Source: Acidobacteriota bacterium
Lineage (GTDB): Bacteria; Acidobacteriota; Terriglobia; Terriglobales; Acidobacteriaceae
DNA: 6,305 nt
NCBI GenBank assembly: GCA_021811745.1
Contig: JAJZNH010000498.1
Location: forward strand, 1-6,305
Direction: 5' to 3'
A program made the translations under genes and the position numbers. The notes under the pieces were generated by a model. It made no database searches and was not told where the DNA came from. It saw only the letters and a program-made list of their open reading frames with translations. Of the stretch, positions 1-6,305 are shown one piece after another. Every line of letters begins with the position of its first letter. Within the stretch, counting starts at the first letter, position 1.

Positions 1-1
1 C

Positions 2-1495
2 ATCTCTCACTGGATTGCGCAAGGCTTCGCGCTCTACCAGAACCTCCTCAAAGAGCAAAGCGACAAAGCCGGCAAATCCCAACTGCACTTCACTGACGTC
101 GCCGCGCTGACCGGAATCGGCGAGCCTTCAATGCAAAAGATCGGGTGGGGCGCAAGCTTCGTCGATTTCGACTCCGACGGCTGGCCCGATCTGGTCGTTG
201 CGAACGGCAGCACATTCGACCGGCAAGTTGGCGCTTCGCGCCGCCTGGTTCCCATGTCCTCGTTTCTCTTCTGGAACGACCACGGCGATCTCTTCTACGA
301 TCTGGCCCCGTGGAATCGCAGCTTCTCGAAGCCCCACGTCAGCCGCGGTCTGGCGGTGGCCGACTACAACAACGACGGCGCGATGGACGTGGCCATCGTC
401 GATCAGGGAGAAGGCGTCCGGCTGCTGCGCAACGACATTCCGCAAGGACATTGGGCTGAATTTCGCTTGCACGACCGCGTTCCTCCGTCCAATAACCCTC
501 TCGGATTCGGCGACGGCGCGACGGTGATTGCCTGGGTCAAGGGCGTCCCCTTGCGCCGGACCGTGGGGAGTTCTTCTTATCTTTCCGAGGACAGTCACGT
601 CGTGCACATCGGGCTTGGCGCCGCAACAAAAATCGATCGCCTGGAAGTACGCTGGGCGCGCGGTGCGCCTGAAGCATGGGCCAACCTGCCCGCCGACCGC
701 ATCTGGGACATCACACAAGGCGATCCGGAGGCCAAACCGTTCACGCCGCTCGATACGGGCTCGGGCCAGTCTTCGATCAACGCTGCCCAACCGGGCAAGG
801 CCGGGACGGAGCAGTTCTGGGCATTCGAGCACGCTGCCATGGACGCATTGAAGCGCGAACGTGATTACGCGAAGGCGGCCCAGCTCTTTCGCCATGCCCT
901 CGCCATCCGTCCCAATCATGAAGACGCTCACTATTACCTCGCGGATTGTCTGGCTCAATCAGGCGAAATCTCTTCTGCTGTCTCCCAGCTCGACGCCCTC
1001 ATTCGCATCAACCCTCAAAGCCACCGGGCTTATGAACGGAAAGGCGAACTGCTTGCAGCGTCGGCTCATACCCCGACCGAGTTTGCAGCAGCGCGAAAAA
1101 CGCTTGGCGCCGCGTTGCGGCTCAACCCCGAAGAGACCGGCACCCTCGTTCTCCTTGGCGAAGTGGCGCTTGCGCAGAGAGACTTTGGGGAAGCCGATCG
1201 CGACTTCACGCATGTCCTCCAGGCAAATCCCCGCGCGGCAAACGCGTGGTATTTCCGGGGCTACATCGCGTGGAAAAGGGGCAATTCGCGGCAGGCTTCC
1301 TCTCTGTTGGCCCGTGCGCACGATGCCCTTGGGCCAGCCTGGAAGCCTGCCGGATCCGTGCAGGAAGGGGAAGTTCAGCGCCTGATGTATTCCGAGTCAG
1401 GGTTTCTCGGCGTATTTGCGCAGCAATGGAATGGCAGCAACAATCCTTCGCTTGCGTACACGCGGCTGGAAGCGTATCTTCATCGGCTGCGCTGA
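2..1495 (+). CDS. CRTAC1-like VCBS/FG-GAP repeat protein with ASPIC/UnbV domain and C-terminal TPRs (5' partial)
   Basis: The reading frame is open from the left edge, so the true start, and any signal peptide, lies upstream; the first in-window ATG (131) is inside a domain and is not the start. Two calcium-loop repeats of the VCBS/FG-GAP type are visible: DFDSDGWPDL (164-193) and DYNNDGAMDV (362-391), each inside a beta-propeller-like blade. Next is an ASPIC/UnbV domain (about 446-660), with the GFGDGATV segment, SSSYLSEDSHVVHIGLG and the closing LEVRWARG, matching the usual SYLS...FGLG...V.WPSG pattern. From about 839 to the stop there are four or five TPR units (for example YAKAAQLFRHALAIRPNHEDAHYYLADCL begins near 866). 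Family knowledge: such proteins are usually exported and occur in many copies in Acidobacteriota and Planctomycetota; their molecular role is poorly defined. The TPR tail suggests protein binding. It ends 76 nt before ric and I see no functional link. Confidence 0.88.
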   Translation: MSHWIAQGFALYQNLLKEQSDKAGKSQLHFTDVAALTGIGEPSMQKIGWGASFVDFDSDGWPDLVVANGSTFDRQVGASRRLVPMSSFLFWNDHGDLFYDLAPWNRSFSKPHVSRGLAVADYNNDGAMDVAIVDQGEGVRLLRNDIPQGHWAEFRLHDRVPPSNNPLGFGDGATVIAWVKGVPLRRTVGSSSYLSEDSHVVHIGLGAATKIDRLEVRWARGAPEAWANLPADRIWDITQGDPEAKPFTPLDTGSGQSSINAAQPGKAGTEQFWAFEHAAMDALKRERDYAKAAQLFRHALAIRPNHEDAHYYLADCLAQSGEISSAVSQLDALIRINPQSHRAYERKGELLAASAHTPTEFAAARKTLGAALRLNPEETGTLVLLGEVALAQRDFGEADRDFTHVLQANPRAANAWYFRGYIAWKRGNSRQASSLLARAHDALGPAWKPAGSVQEGEVQRLMYSESGFLGVFAQQWNGSNNPSLAYTRLEAYLHRLR

Positions 1496-1571
1496 AATCG
1501 CCTCGCTGTGACCAAAGTCGCTGTAGCCGGAGTTCTTCCTCCATTAAGGTCAAGAATCGAAGGAGGTCTCC
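1496..1571 (+). other. Short intergenic region upstream of ric
   Basis: This 76-nt gap shows no clear sigma-70 promoter and no NsrR-like or TTGAT-N4-ATCAA (FNR/DNR-type) site, although ric genes are often controlled by NO. A 7-bp direct repeat TCGCTGT occurs at 1503-1509 and 1518-1524, and a CCTCC at 1538-1542 could pair with the GGAGG of the ric ribosome binding site (5 bp only). Neither is above chance by eye. ric could be read through from the upstream gene or use a promoter I cannot recognise. Confidence 0.4.
1560..1567 (+). promoter_or_regulatory. Shine-Dalgarno of ric
   Basis: AAGGAGGT is a near-perfect match to the anti-SD of 16S rRNA and ends 4 nt before the ATG at 1572. It fixes the start of ric and predicts strong translation. 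Confidence 0.9.
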
Positions 1572-2291
1572 ATGGCCACAACAACACAAACCGTTCGCGA
1601 GATCGCCGCCGGGAATCCCGCCGCAGTTCGCGTGTTTGAGAAGTATGGGATTGACTATTGCTGCGGAGGCAAGGTGCCGCTGGCTGAGGCATGCGCCGCA
1701 CGGAATCTCGATCTCGGTGAGGTGGTTGCCTCATTGGAAGCCGTCACGGCGCCTCAGACTCCAGGTACCCGGGACTGGGCGGAGGAACCTCTTGCCGGCC
1801 TGGCCGCGCACATTGTGGATACCCACCACGCGTATGTCAATCGAGAGGTGCCCCGCCTCAATCAACTCGCAACAAAAGTCGTAAGCCGTCACGGCGATAC
1901 CCGTAAGGAGTTGTCCGAGATACAAGCGAAGCTGGCGGAACTCGGCGAAGAAATGATTGAGCACCAAGGCAAGGAAGAGGTCGTGCTCTTTCCCTATATC
2001 GGGAAGTTGGAGCGATATGCCGCCGGAAGCGGCGCCAAGCCCCGCAGCTGCTTCGGCAGTGTCGTCCATCCGATAGCGATGATGACACGGGATCACGATT
2101 TTGCCAGAAATCTGATGACAGAGATTCGCGTGCTGAGCCAGGACTATACTCCTCCTGCTGGCGCCTGCCCTACCTTCTGCGCATTCTATGCCGGCTTGCT
2201 CGAATTTGAGCAGGACTCGCACCGGCACATTCATCTCGAAAACAACATCCTGTTCCCTCGTGCCGTGACTCTTGAAACATCCGCAGCTTAG
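1572..2291 (+). CDS. ric: Iron-sulfur cluster repair di-iron protein Ric (ScdA/YtfE/DnrN family)
   Basis: A cytoplasmic protein of 239 aa that restores Fe-S clusters damaged by nitric oxide or oxidative stress. Residues about 5-58 form the ScdA_N (DUF542) domain with the diagnostic CCGG at 30-33 (Cys30, Cys31), inside FEKYGIDYCCGG. The remainder is a hemerythrin-like four-helix bundle. Candidate di-iron ligands are His85 or His86 (DTHHAY), His131 and Glu135 (HQGKE), His175 (RDHDF), and His219 and Glu223 (HIHLENNILFPRA). This is the six-ligand pattern known for E. coli YtfE. The protein is about 20 aa longer than YtfE, partly from a longer linker between the second and third histidine positions (132-174), which carries one further Cys (Cys160). 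The start is set by the strong SD. No NO-responsive regulator gene is adjacent in the window. Nothing suggests truncation or frameshift. Confidence 0.95.
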   Translation: MATTTQTVREIAAGNPAAVRVFEKYGIDYCCGGKVPLAEACAARNLDLGEVVASLEAVTAPQTPGTRDWAEEPLAGLAAHIVDTHHAYVNREVPRLNQLATKVVSRHGDTRKELSEIQAKLAELGEEMIEHQGKEEVVLFPYIGKLERYAAGSGAKPRSCFGSVVHPIAMMTRDHDFARNLMTEIRVLSQDYTPPAGACPTFCAFYAGLLEFEQDSHRHIHLENNILFPRAVTLETSAA

Positions 2292-2309
2292 CCAGCGGAA
2301 AAATCGAGT

Positions 2310-2351
2310 GGGGGTCATCGCATGTGAGATGTCGTTGCGATACAAACCCCC
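2310..2351 (+). other. Two-part stem-loop downstream of ric
   Basis: The outer stem GGGGGT (2310-2315) pairs with ACCCCC (2346-2351). The inner stem ATCGCA (2317-2322) pairs with TGCGAT (2336-2341). They are separated by an asymmetric internal loop of 1 and 4 nt and closed by a 13-nt loop. This makes 12 base pairs beginning 19 nt after the ric stop. No run of T follows, so it is not a canonical Rho-independent terminator; it could protect the 3' end of the ric mRNA, pause transcription or help separate ric from the CHAT gene. Confidence 0.5.
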
Positions 2352-2490
2352 TGCAGAAATCCTTTATCGGGGCCCATCCGGATGATGGAGCGGTTGCCCG
2401 AAGTGGCACGCACCGAATTTGAGTCCCTGCTGCACCCATCTTTCTGCCGGTATATCGCGTGCCGGAGAGATCAGGATTTATCGGGGTTCA

Positions 2491-2508
2491 GGAGAGGTTG
2501 GAGAGGTT
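2491..2508 (+). repeat. 9-bp perfect tandem duplication
   Basis: GGAGAGGTT occurs twice head to tail. It lies directly after the second copy of TTTATCGGGG (2477-2486) and about 180 nt ahead of the CHAT start. The cause may be simple slippage. Confidence 0.6.
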
Positions 2509-2600
2509 ATTGAATAGAGCGACTCAATGTCAAATTCTATGTCCAACTGTGCATAATGCAAGAATGTTTCCGGCTCGAATCAGGAAGGACGGATTCATCT

Positions 2601-2622
2601 TTGTTTAACAACCATGCTTGGT
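2601..2622. promoter_or_regulatory. Possible operator: overlapping small palindromes upstream of CHAT
   Basis: TTGTT-T-AACAA (2601-2611) is a perfect 5-1-5 inverted repeat, and ACCA-TGCT-TGGT (2611-2622) follows, sharing one base with it. A further 5-1-5 palindrome TGCAT-A-ATGCA sits at 2550-2560. They lie 63-135 nt before the CHAT start, a sensible place for a regulator. No family is recognised, and short palindromes of this size do occur by chance. Confidence 0.25.
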
Positions 2623-2674
2623 AATTCCCTAAAAGACAGCTACACTGCCCGTAGACCTGTTCGACCGGCCCAGC

Positions 2675-2679
2675 GAGGA
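2675..2679 (+). promoter_or_regulatory. Shine-Dalgarno of the CHAT gene
   Basis: GAGGA lies 5 nt before the ATG at 2685. An in-frame TAG at 2652-2654 closes the frame just upstream and no other start codon lies between, so the start at 2685 is well fixed. Confidence 0.75.
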
Positions 2680-2684
2680 TTGCG

Positions 2685-5333
2685 ATGCGGTTTTCCCCCA
2701 AGCGCACCCAATCCGTTGCCGTCCTTGTCACGTGTACGGTCGCGATCATTCTGGTTGTCGCGTTTGTTCGTTACCGCATCCGGCGACGGATCGACTCAGA
2801 CAGTGCCGACGCGCTCCTGCAGCGTGCCGACGATATGTCGTGGCTCAACAGCTGGATTGAAGCGGAGCCCCTCTATCGCAGGGCCGAAATCCAGTTCGTG
2901 CAAAGGCGTGAATCCGCCAAAGCACTCTATGCCCACGTCAGCGAAATGCCGGCGCTGAGCGAGTCGTCGACGACAATCCCTCAACAGATCGCGGAACTGC
3001 AGCATGATCTGACCCTGCCAGCGGCGCGAGACCCGCAGACACGCCTTCGCATTCTGACAGTCCTCGGAATGCTCGAAACGAATTACGACGCAGGCATGGC
3101 GCGCCGGACCTGGGCCGCAGTGGAGGCTCTGGCGCTTCATCGGCATCATTATCTGCTGGCGTCACGAGCCATCGGCGAGCAGGGCATCGCCGCATATCTG
3201 CTCGGAGACATGGCCACGGCGAAGAAGGACGTTGTAAAGGCGTGGACGATTGCGAAGGTTGCCGATCCCGCCGCCCATGTTCGATACGCCAGCATGTACG
3301 GCACGGGCCTGGTGGCGCTTCACAAGTATAGAGAGGCCCTTGGGCCGCTGAACGAAGCGATCCGGGTGGCCGCGAAGACTCCTAGCGTGGCGTATCCGAC
3401 GATTGCGATCACGAGCAAGATCGAGGCATTGAGCGGGCTTGGAGAGAACAAGGAAGCACTGGCATTGGCGGCCAGCGAGATGAAACGCATAGCTCCGTAC
3501 CATCTGGCCGGCCATCTTTATGAGCTGTATCAGACAAGGGCTGGCGTTTACGAACGAATGGGGCAGTGGGACAAGTCGATTTCCGATCTGGGGCGCTCGG
3601 CCCAGTATGCAAAGCAGCTTTCCTATTGGCGCGGACTGACGCAGGTTGATGGACTGCTTGCGCTTGCCTACCTGCACGAAGGCGCCTTGCAGCCGGCGCT
3701 GACCTCGATCGACGCAGCCATCGACGCCAACAGGAAGATCCCCGACGAGCTGTACTTCGTGCCGCGCGATCTCGGAATTAAGGCCGAAATTCTGGCGCGG
3801 CTCGGCAAGGTGAAGGAATCGAACAGCCTATACGAGAAGAGCGAGGACTTACTGGATGCGCTTCTGAGCAGAGTTCCGACGCCTATGGTCGAGCGTCGCT
3901 TGTTGAACGATCTGAGGTTCGTCTACGCAGGGTACTTCTCGTCCCTGGTCAATCAGGGGCGTCTCGCAGATGCTTTCCAGGCTATTGAGCGGGCACGCGG
4001 CCGCGTCGAAGCGCAATTGCTCACGCACCATGAAGTCATTGCGCCGCACCAGCCCAGTCGGGCCGAACTGCGTCTGACGAAGCTGAATCTCGAACTTCTG
4101 GACACGGACGGTTCCGCTGCCAGGCGCCACATCCTGGATGCGATTTACACCGCCGAGCAGCAGCTTGGCGACAACGCGCAGGCGGATTTCGCTCCGCCCG
4201 CCCCTGTTCCGCTGGAGAGACTGGAGGGCGATCTGAGCCCGTCAGAGCTTTTCATCGAGTACGTCCTGGCAGATCCGCATTCCTATGCGCTCGCGGTTAC
4301 ACGAAACACCGTCCATTGCTACATGCTTCCGGCGAGAGCCGTCCTGCAACAGGCGGCGATGGAGTACCGTTCCGAGCTGATCGCCAAGAAGACCGACCCG
4401 GCTCTGGCCCAGCGGCTCTTCAACGGCCTTCTGGCAGAAATACCTGAGTTCAAGCAGAAGTCGGCAATAATTGTTGTGCCCGATGCGGATCTCCACCTTC
4501 TTCCATTCGCTGCTTTGATGAACGCGGGACGCTATATTCTAACCTCTCATGTGGTGAGCGTTGCGCCATCGGGAACTGTGCTGGATATGCTGAGGCACCG
4601 TGCCCGCGAAGCAAATCGCGATGACGATCTGTCCTACCTCGGCGTGGCCGCGTGGACATCGAGAACGCATCCCGAGAACCTGCTTGCCGTCATTCGACGC
4701 GCTGTTTCAGGACCGGAGAAAGCCGAGCTGGTTCCTCTCCCTGAAAGCAGATACGAAGTCGAAACCATTGCCGATGACTTTCCGCGGCCGGATACGATCC
4801 TTCTGGGCTCCCACGCCACCGAAACGAACTTCATACGCCTTCCGCTCGGCAGGTACAACGTCATCCATCTGGCTCTTCACGGCTACGTCGATCCGGAGTT
4901 CCCGGACCGATCCGCACTCGTTTTCGCCCCGCAGCCGCCGGTCAGTGACGGATTCCTCGAGGTGCGGGAGATCCGCCGCCTCCCGCTCCATGCCAGCTTG
5001 GTCACGCTTTCCGCATGCGATACCGGTCTTGGACCCATAGGCGAGGAAGGTGTGGCCAACATTGTCAACGCATTCATCGATGCCGGAGCCCGCAGCGTAG
5101 TGTTCACGCTCTGGGAGGTCGAGGACCAGGCCACGACCCATCTTATGATCGCTTTCTATCGCCATCTCGGCAATCACGAAGCCAAGGCCGAGGCTCTCAG
5201 ACAAGCACAACTCCATATGCTGCATTCGGGCGCACTGCCTTACTACTGGGCCGGGTTCGAGCTTGACGGCGAACCCACGGGCGGTCTCTTCACAAACGCA
5301 GCGAAGAAAATCTCTCTCAGGAGGACGCGATGA
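2685..5333 (+). CDS. Membrane-anchored TPR-CHAT domain protease (caspase-like)
   Basis: An 882-aa protein. Residues 10-28 (VAVLVTCTVAIILVVAFV) form a single hydrophobic segment, followed by the basic stretch RYRIRRR (29-35). More positive charge lies after the segment than before it (MRFSPKR), which favours a cytoplasmic C-terminal body. Residues about 45-450 are helical with TPR-like units, such as GLVALHKYREALGPLNEAI (208-226), AGVYERMGQWDKSISDL (286-302) and AEILARLGKVKESNSLYEK (367-385), then the AFQAIERARGR segment (429-439) that commonly precedes CHAT domains. The CHAT domain covers about 518-865. The catalytic dyad is intact: His732 in IHLALHGY and Cys778 in LSACDTGLG. The family-typical TLWEVEDQATTHLMIAFY and LPYYWAGFELDGEP also appear. 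CHAT proteins are clan CD cysteine peptidases (separase/caspase fold), often switched on through their TPRs. The stop overlaps the next start by 4 nt, so the two are co-translated. The substrate is unknown; a partner encoded next door is plausible. Confidence 0.93.
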   Translation: MRFSPKRTQSVAVLVTCTVAIILVVAFVRYRIRRRIDSDSADALLQRADDMSWLNSWIEAEPLYRRAEIQFVQRRESAKALYAHVSEMPALSESSTTIPQQIAELQHDLTLPAARDPQTRLRILTVLGMLETNYDAGMARRTWAAVEALALHRHHYLLASRAIGEQGIAAYLLGDMATAKKDVVKAWTIAKVADPAAHVRYASMYGTGLVALHKYREALGPLNEAIRVAAKTPSVAYPTIAITSKIEALSGLGENKEALALAASEMKRIAPYHLAGHLYELYQTRAGVYERMGQWDKSISDLGRSAQYAKQLSYWRGLTQVDGLLALAYLHEGALQPALTSIDAAIDANRKIPDELYFVPRDLGIKAEILARLGKVKESNSLYEKSEDLLDALLSRVPTPMVERRLLNDLRFVYAGYFSSLVNQGRLADAFQAIERARGRVEAQLLTHHEVIAPHQPSRAELRLTKLNLELLDTDGSAARRHILDAIYTAEQQLGDNAQADFAPPAPVPLERLEGDLSPSELFIEYVLADPHSYALAVTRNTVHCYMLPARAVLQQAAMEYRSELIAKKTDPALAQRLFNGLLAEIPEFKQKSAIIVVPDADLHLLPFAALMNAGRYILTSHVVSVAPSGTVLDMLRHRAREANRDDDLSYLGVAAWTSRTHPENLLAVIRRAVSGPEKAELVPLPESRYEVETIADDFPRPDTILLGSHATETNFIRLPLGRYNVIHLALHGYVDPEFPDRSALVFAPQPPVSDGFLEVREIRRLPLHASLVTLSACDTGLGPIGEEGVANIVNAFIDAGARSVVFTLWEVEDQATTHLMIAFYRHLGNHEAKAEALRQAQLHMLHSGALPYYWAGFELDGEPTGGLFTNAAKKISLRRTR
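5318..5324 (+). promoter_or_regulatory. Shine-Dalgarno of the S41 peptidase gene, inside the CHAT 3' end
   Basis: CAGGAGG lies 5 nt before the ATG at 5330, within the last codons of the CHAT gene. Together with the ATGA overlap it supports this start over any internal ATG and indicates coupled translation. Confidence 0.85.
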
Positions 5334-6305
5334 CGACGAACTCCACCAGTCAATCCGCCGGCTCTATTGAACTCTCAAAGGCCGACCGCCACGTGATTCT
5401 CGAGAACGTGCTGTCTGCCCTGCGGAAGCGGTTCTATTCTCCCGAAAGGCTGAACGGAGACTGGCAGGCGGCGGTAGAGCGCCATAGGCCCATCATCGAA
5501 GAGAGCCAGGACGTGAATGCCTTTGAGGGGGCGATGAGCGAGTTGCTCAAAGAACTGCACACATCGCACCTGGGATTCTTCCACAGCAATGCCCGCCGTG
5601 CATCGAGCCGCGCCGCGCTCAGCGCGACCTATCTGGCCGACGAGACGCCTTACGGGAGGCGATGGATATTCCAGGACGTTCATACCGGCGGCGCCGCGGC
5701 AGTCGCCGGCGTCGCGCCGGGTGACATCCTTCTCAGCGTGGCTGGCCAGGAAATCATCCCGCCCGAACATCCAGTGTTCCCGATGGGGGGACAAACCTCT
5801 ATCGAGGTTGTCACCCCTGAAGATGCCAGACGCACCGTCTCTGTCGATGTCGCACGGCCAAAAGGCAAGAAACTTCATTTCATCGAACCCACGCTCGTCG
5901 AAGCTCGGCATTTGGACAGATCGATCGGCTACGTGAAGATCGCTATGTTTCCAGGCATGGTGGGGGTCGTAGTAGCCAATGAGATCACCCGCGCGATCCG
6001 GGAACTGGGATCCGTAGAGCGCCTCATTGTCGATCTTCGCGGAAACACGGGCGGGGGGATCGCCGCACTACGGGTAATGAGCCTGCTGACTCCGGGAAGA
6101 ATTCCGGTTGGATTTGCTCTCGACCGACGACGGAAGAAGGCTGACCTCGAAACGGAAAAGCATCGCTTTCCGCGCTTTTCCCGGATACCTGAATCGACAA
6201 GGTTTCTCTGGACGCTCGCGCTTCAGTTCGCTCCCGCAATGGCTGCAAAGAAGCCGATCGTCCTCGAAACTGAGGGGCTCGAAAAGCAGCCTTTTCATGG
6301 GCGAG
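5330..6305 (+). CDS. S41-family (C-terminal processing/tricorn-type) serine peptidase, no signal peptide (3' partial)
   Basis: The first 325 codons are present and the gene runs off the right edge. Residues about 15-85 form an N-terminal helical domain of the S41 type, ending in LKELHTSHLGFFH. Residues about 100-175 are PDZ-like, with RWIFQDVHTGGAAAVAGVAPGDILLSVAGQEI at 111-142. The catalytic core begins near 199 (IGYVKIAMFPG), with the hallmark LIVDLRGNTGGG at 232-243. The segment EGLEKQPFHGR at the edge matches the lead-in to the strand carrying the catalytic serine (usually T-x-S-A-x-E), so that serine should lie within about 10-25 codons beyond the window and cannot be confirmed. The N-terminus is hydrophilic and no hydrophobic stretch appears in the first 100 residues, so the protein is probably cytoplasmic, unlike typical periplasmic Ctp/Prc proteases; tricorn core is a known cytoplasmic S41 relative. 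Role inferred: partner, substrate or effector of the CHAT protease with which it is translationally coupled. Confidence 0.87.
   Translation, partial: MTTNSTSQSAGSIELSKADRHVILENVLSALRKRFYSPERLNGDWQAAVERHRPIIEESQDVNAFEGAMSELLKELHTSHLGFFHSNARRASSRAALSATYLADETPYGRRWIFQDVHTGGAAAVAGVAPGDILLSVAGQEIIPPEHPVFPMGGQTSIEVVTPEDARRTVSVDVARPKGKKLHFIEPTLVEARHLDRSIGYVKIAMFPGMVGVVVANEITRAIRELGSVERLIVDLRGNTGGGIAALRVMSLLTPGRIPVGFALDRRRKKADLETEKHRFPRFSRIPESTRFLWTLALQFAPAMAAKKPIVLETEGLEKQPFHGR

Larger units (their letters stand above)
2292..2684. other. 393-nt non-coding region between ric and the CHAT gene
   Basis: I find no convincing gene on either strand. It contains a two-part hairpin (2310-2351), a perfect 10-bp palindrome CATCCGGATG (2375-2384), a 10-bp direct repeat TTTATCGGGG (2363-2372 and 2477-2486), a 9-bp tandem duplication GGAGAGGTT (2491-2508), and two 5-1-5 palindromes, TGCATAATGCA (2550-2560) and TTGTTTAACAA (2601-2611). 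The part from about 2510 to 2640 is visibly more AT-rich than the genes, as expected for a promoter region. The best -10-like hexamer is CATAAT (2552-2557), with a poor -35 (ATGTCA, 2527-2532) at a long 19-nt spacing, so I do not call a promoter. The CHAT transcript probably starts somewhere in this AT-rich part. Confidence 0.6.

Noticed and set aside
128..958. Long 276-codon open frame on the - strand opposite the ASPIC/UnbV gene
   Set aside because: It is fully antisense to a frame with clear VCBS, ASPIC/UnbV and TPR motifs, and its translation shows no recognisable domain. Long antisense frames are expected in GC-rich coding DNA.
1538..1566. Possible SD-sequestering hairpin in front of ric (CCTCC with GGAGG)
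   Set aside because: Only 5 bp with a 19-nt loop and no extension of the stem. CCTCC near an SD is common by chance.
2382..2513. Small + strand frame of 43 codons (starting with two ATGs) in the ric-CHAT gap
   Set aside because: There is no Shine-Dalgarno upstream, the frame runs through the direct and tandem repeats, and the peptide shows no signal, membrane segment or known motif.
2509..2528. ATTGA-N10-TCAAT inverted repeat resembling an FNR/DNR-type site
   Set aside because: The half-sites look right but the family needs a 4-nt spacer; here it is 10 nt.
2527..2557. Sigma-70-like promoter (ATGTCA, 19-nt spacer, CATAAT)
   Set aside because: The -35 match is 4 of 6 and the spacing is too long, so it is mentioned only within the intergenic entry.
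2537..2749. 70-codon - strand frame overlapping the CHAT start
   Set aside because: It overlaps the CHAT 5' end and the likely promoter region, and its translation is featureless.
2685..5333. Type III-E CRISPR (craspase) or gasdermin defence locus
   Set aside because: A TPR-CHAT protein alone is not diagnostic. No CRISPR array, Cas7-11-like gene, Csx30-like gene or gasdermin-like gene is present in the window.

Overview
The window suggests a soil-type bacterium with moderately high GC content, most likely an acidobacterium of the Terriglobia kind. That assignment is an inference from gene content only: an ASPIC/UnbV (CRTAC1-like) protein fused to TPRs, a long Ric protein and a TPR-CHAT protein are all frequent in that phylum. 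There is no rRNA or other taxonomic marker here. All four genes are on the + strand. I see no tRNA, rRNA, CRISPR array, insertion sequence or phage gene.

Positions 2-1495 hold the 3' part of a large secreted-type protein: two calcium-loop VCBS/FG-GAP repeats, an ASPIC/UnbV domain and a TPR tail. Its N-terminus is outside the window. After a 76-nt gap with a near-perfect Shine-Dalgarno comes ric (1572-2291), the di-iron protein that repairs iron-sulfur clusters damaged by nitric oxide or oxidation. It looks complete, with the N-terminal CCGG motif and all expected hemerythrin-type ligands.

A 393-nt non-coding stretch (2292-2684) follows. It holds a two-part hairpin just after ric, short direct and tandem repeats, and several small palindromes ahead of the next gene.

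The most interesting part is 2685-6305. An 882-aa protein has an N-terminal membrane anchor, TPRs and an intact CHAT (caspase-like) protease domain (His732/Cys778). Its stop codon overlaps the start of an S41-family serine peptidase gene (ATGA), which runs off the right edge. The S41 protein has no signal peptide, unlike most bacterial Ctp/S41 proteases, and the charge pattern of the CHAT anchor favours a cytoplasmic CHAT domain. The pair may therefore be a cytoplasmic two-protease unit at the inner membrane, in which CHAT cleaves or activates the S41 enzyme or both act on a common target. That functional link is inference. The first two genes have no evident connection to it.
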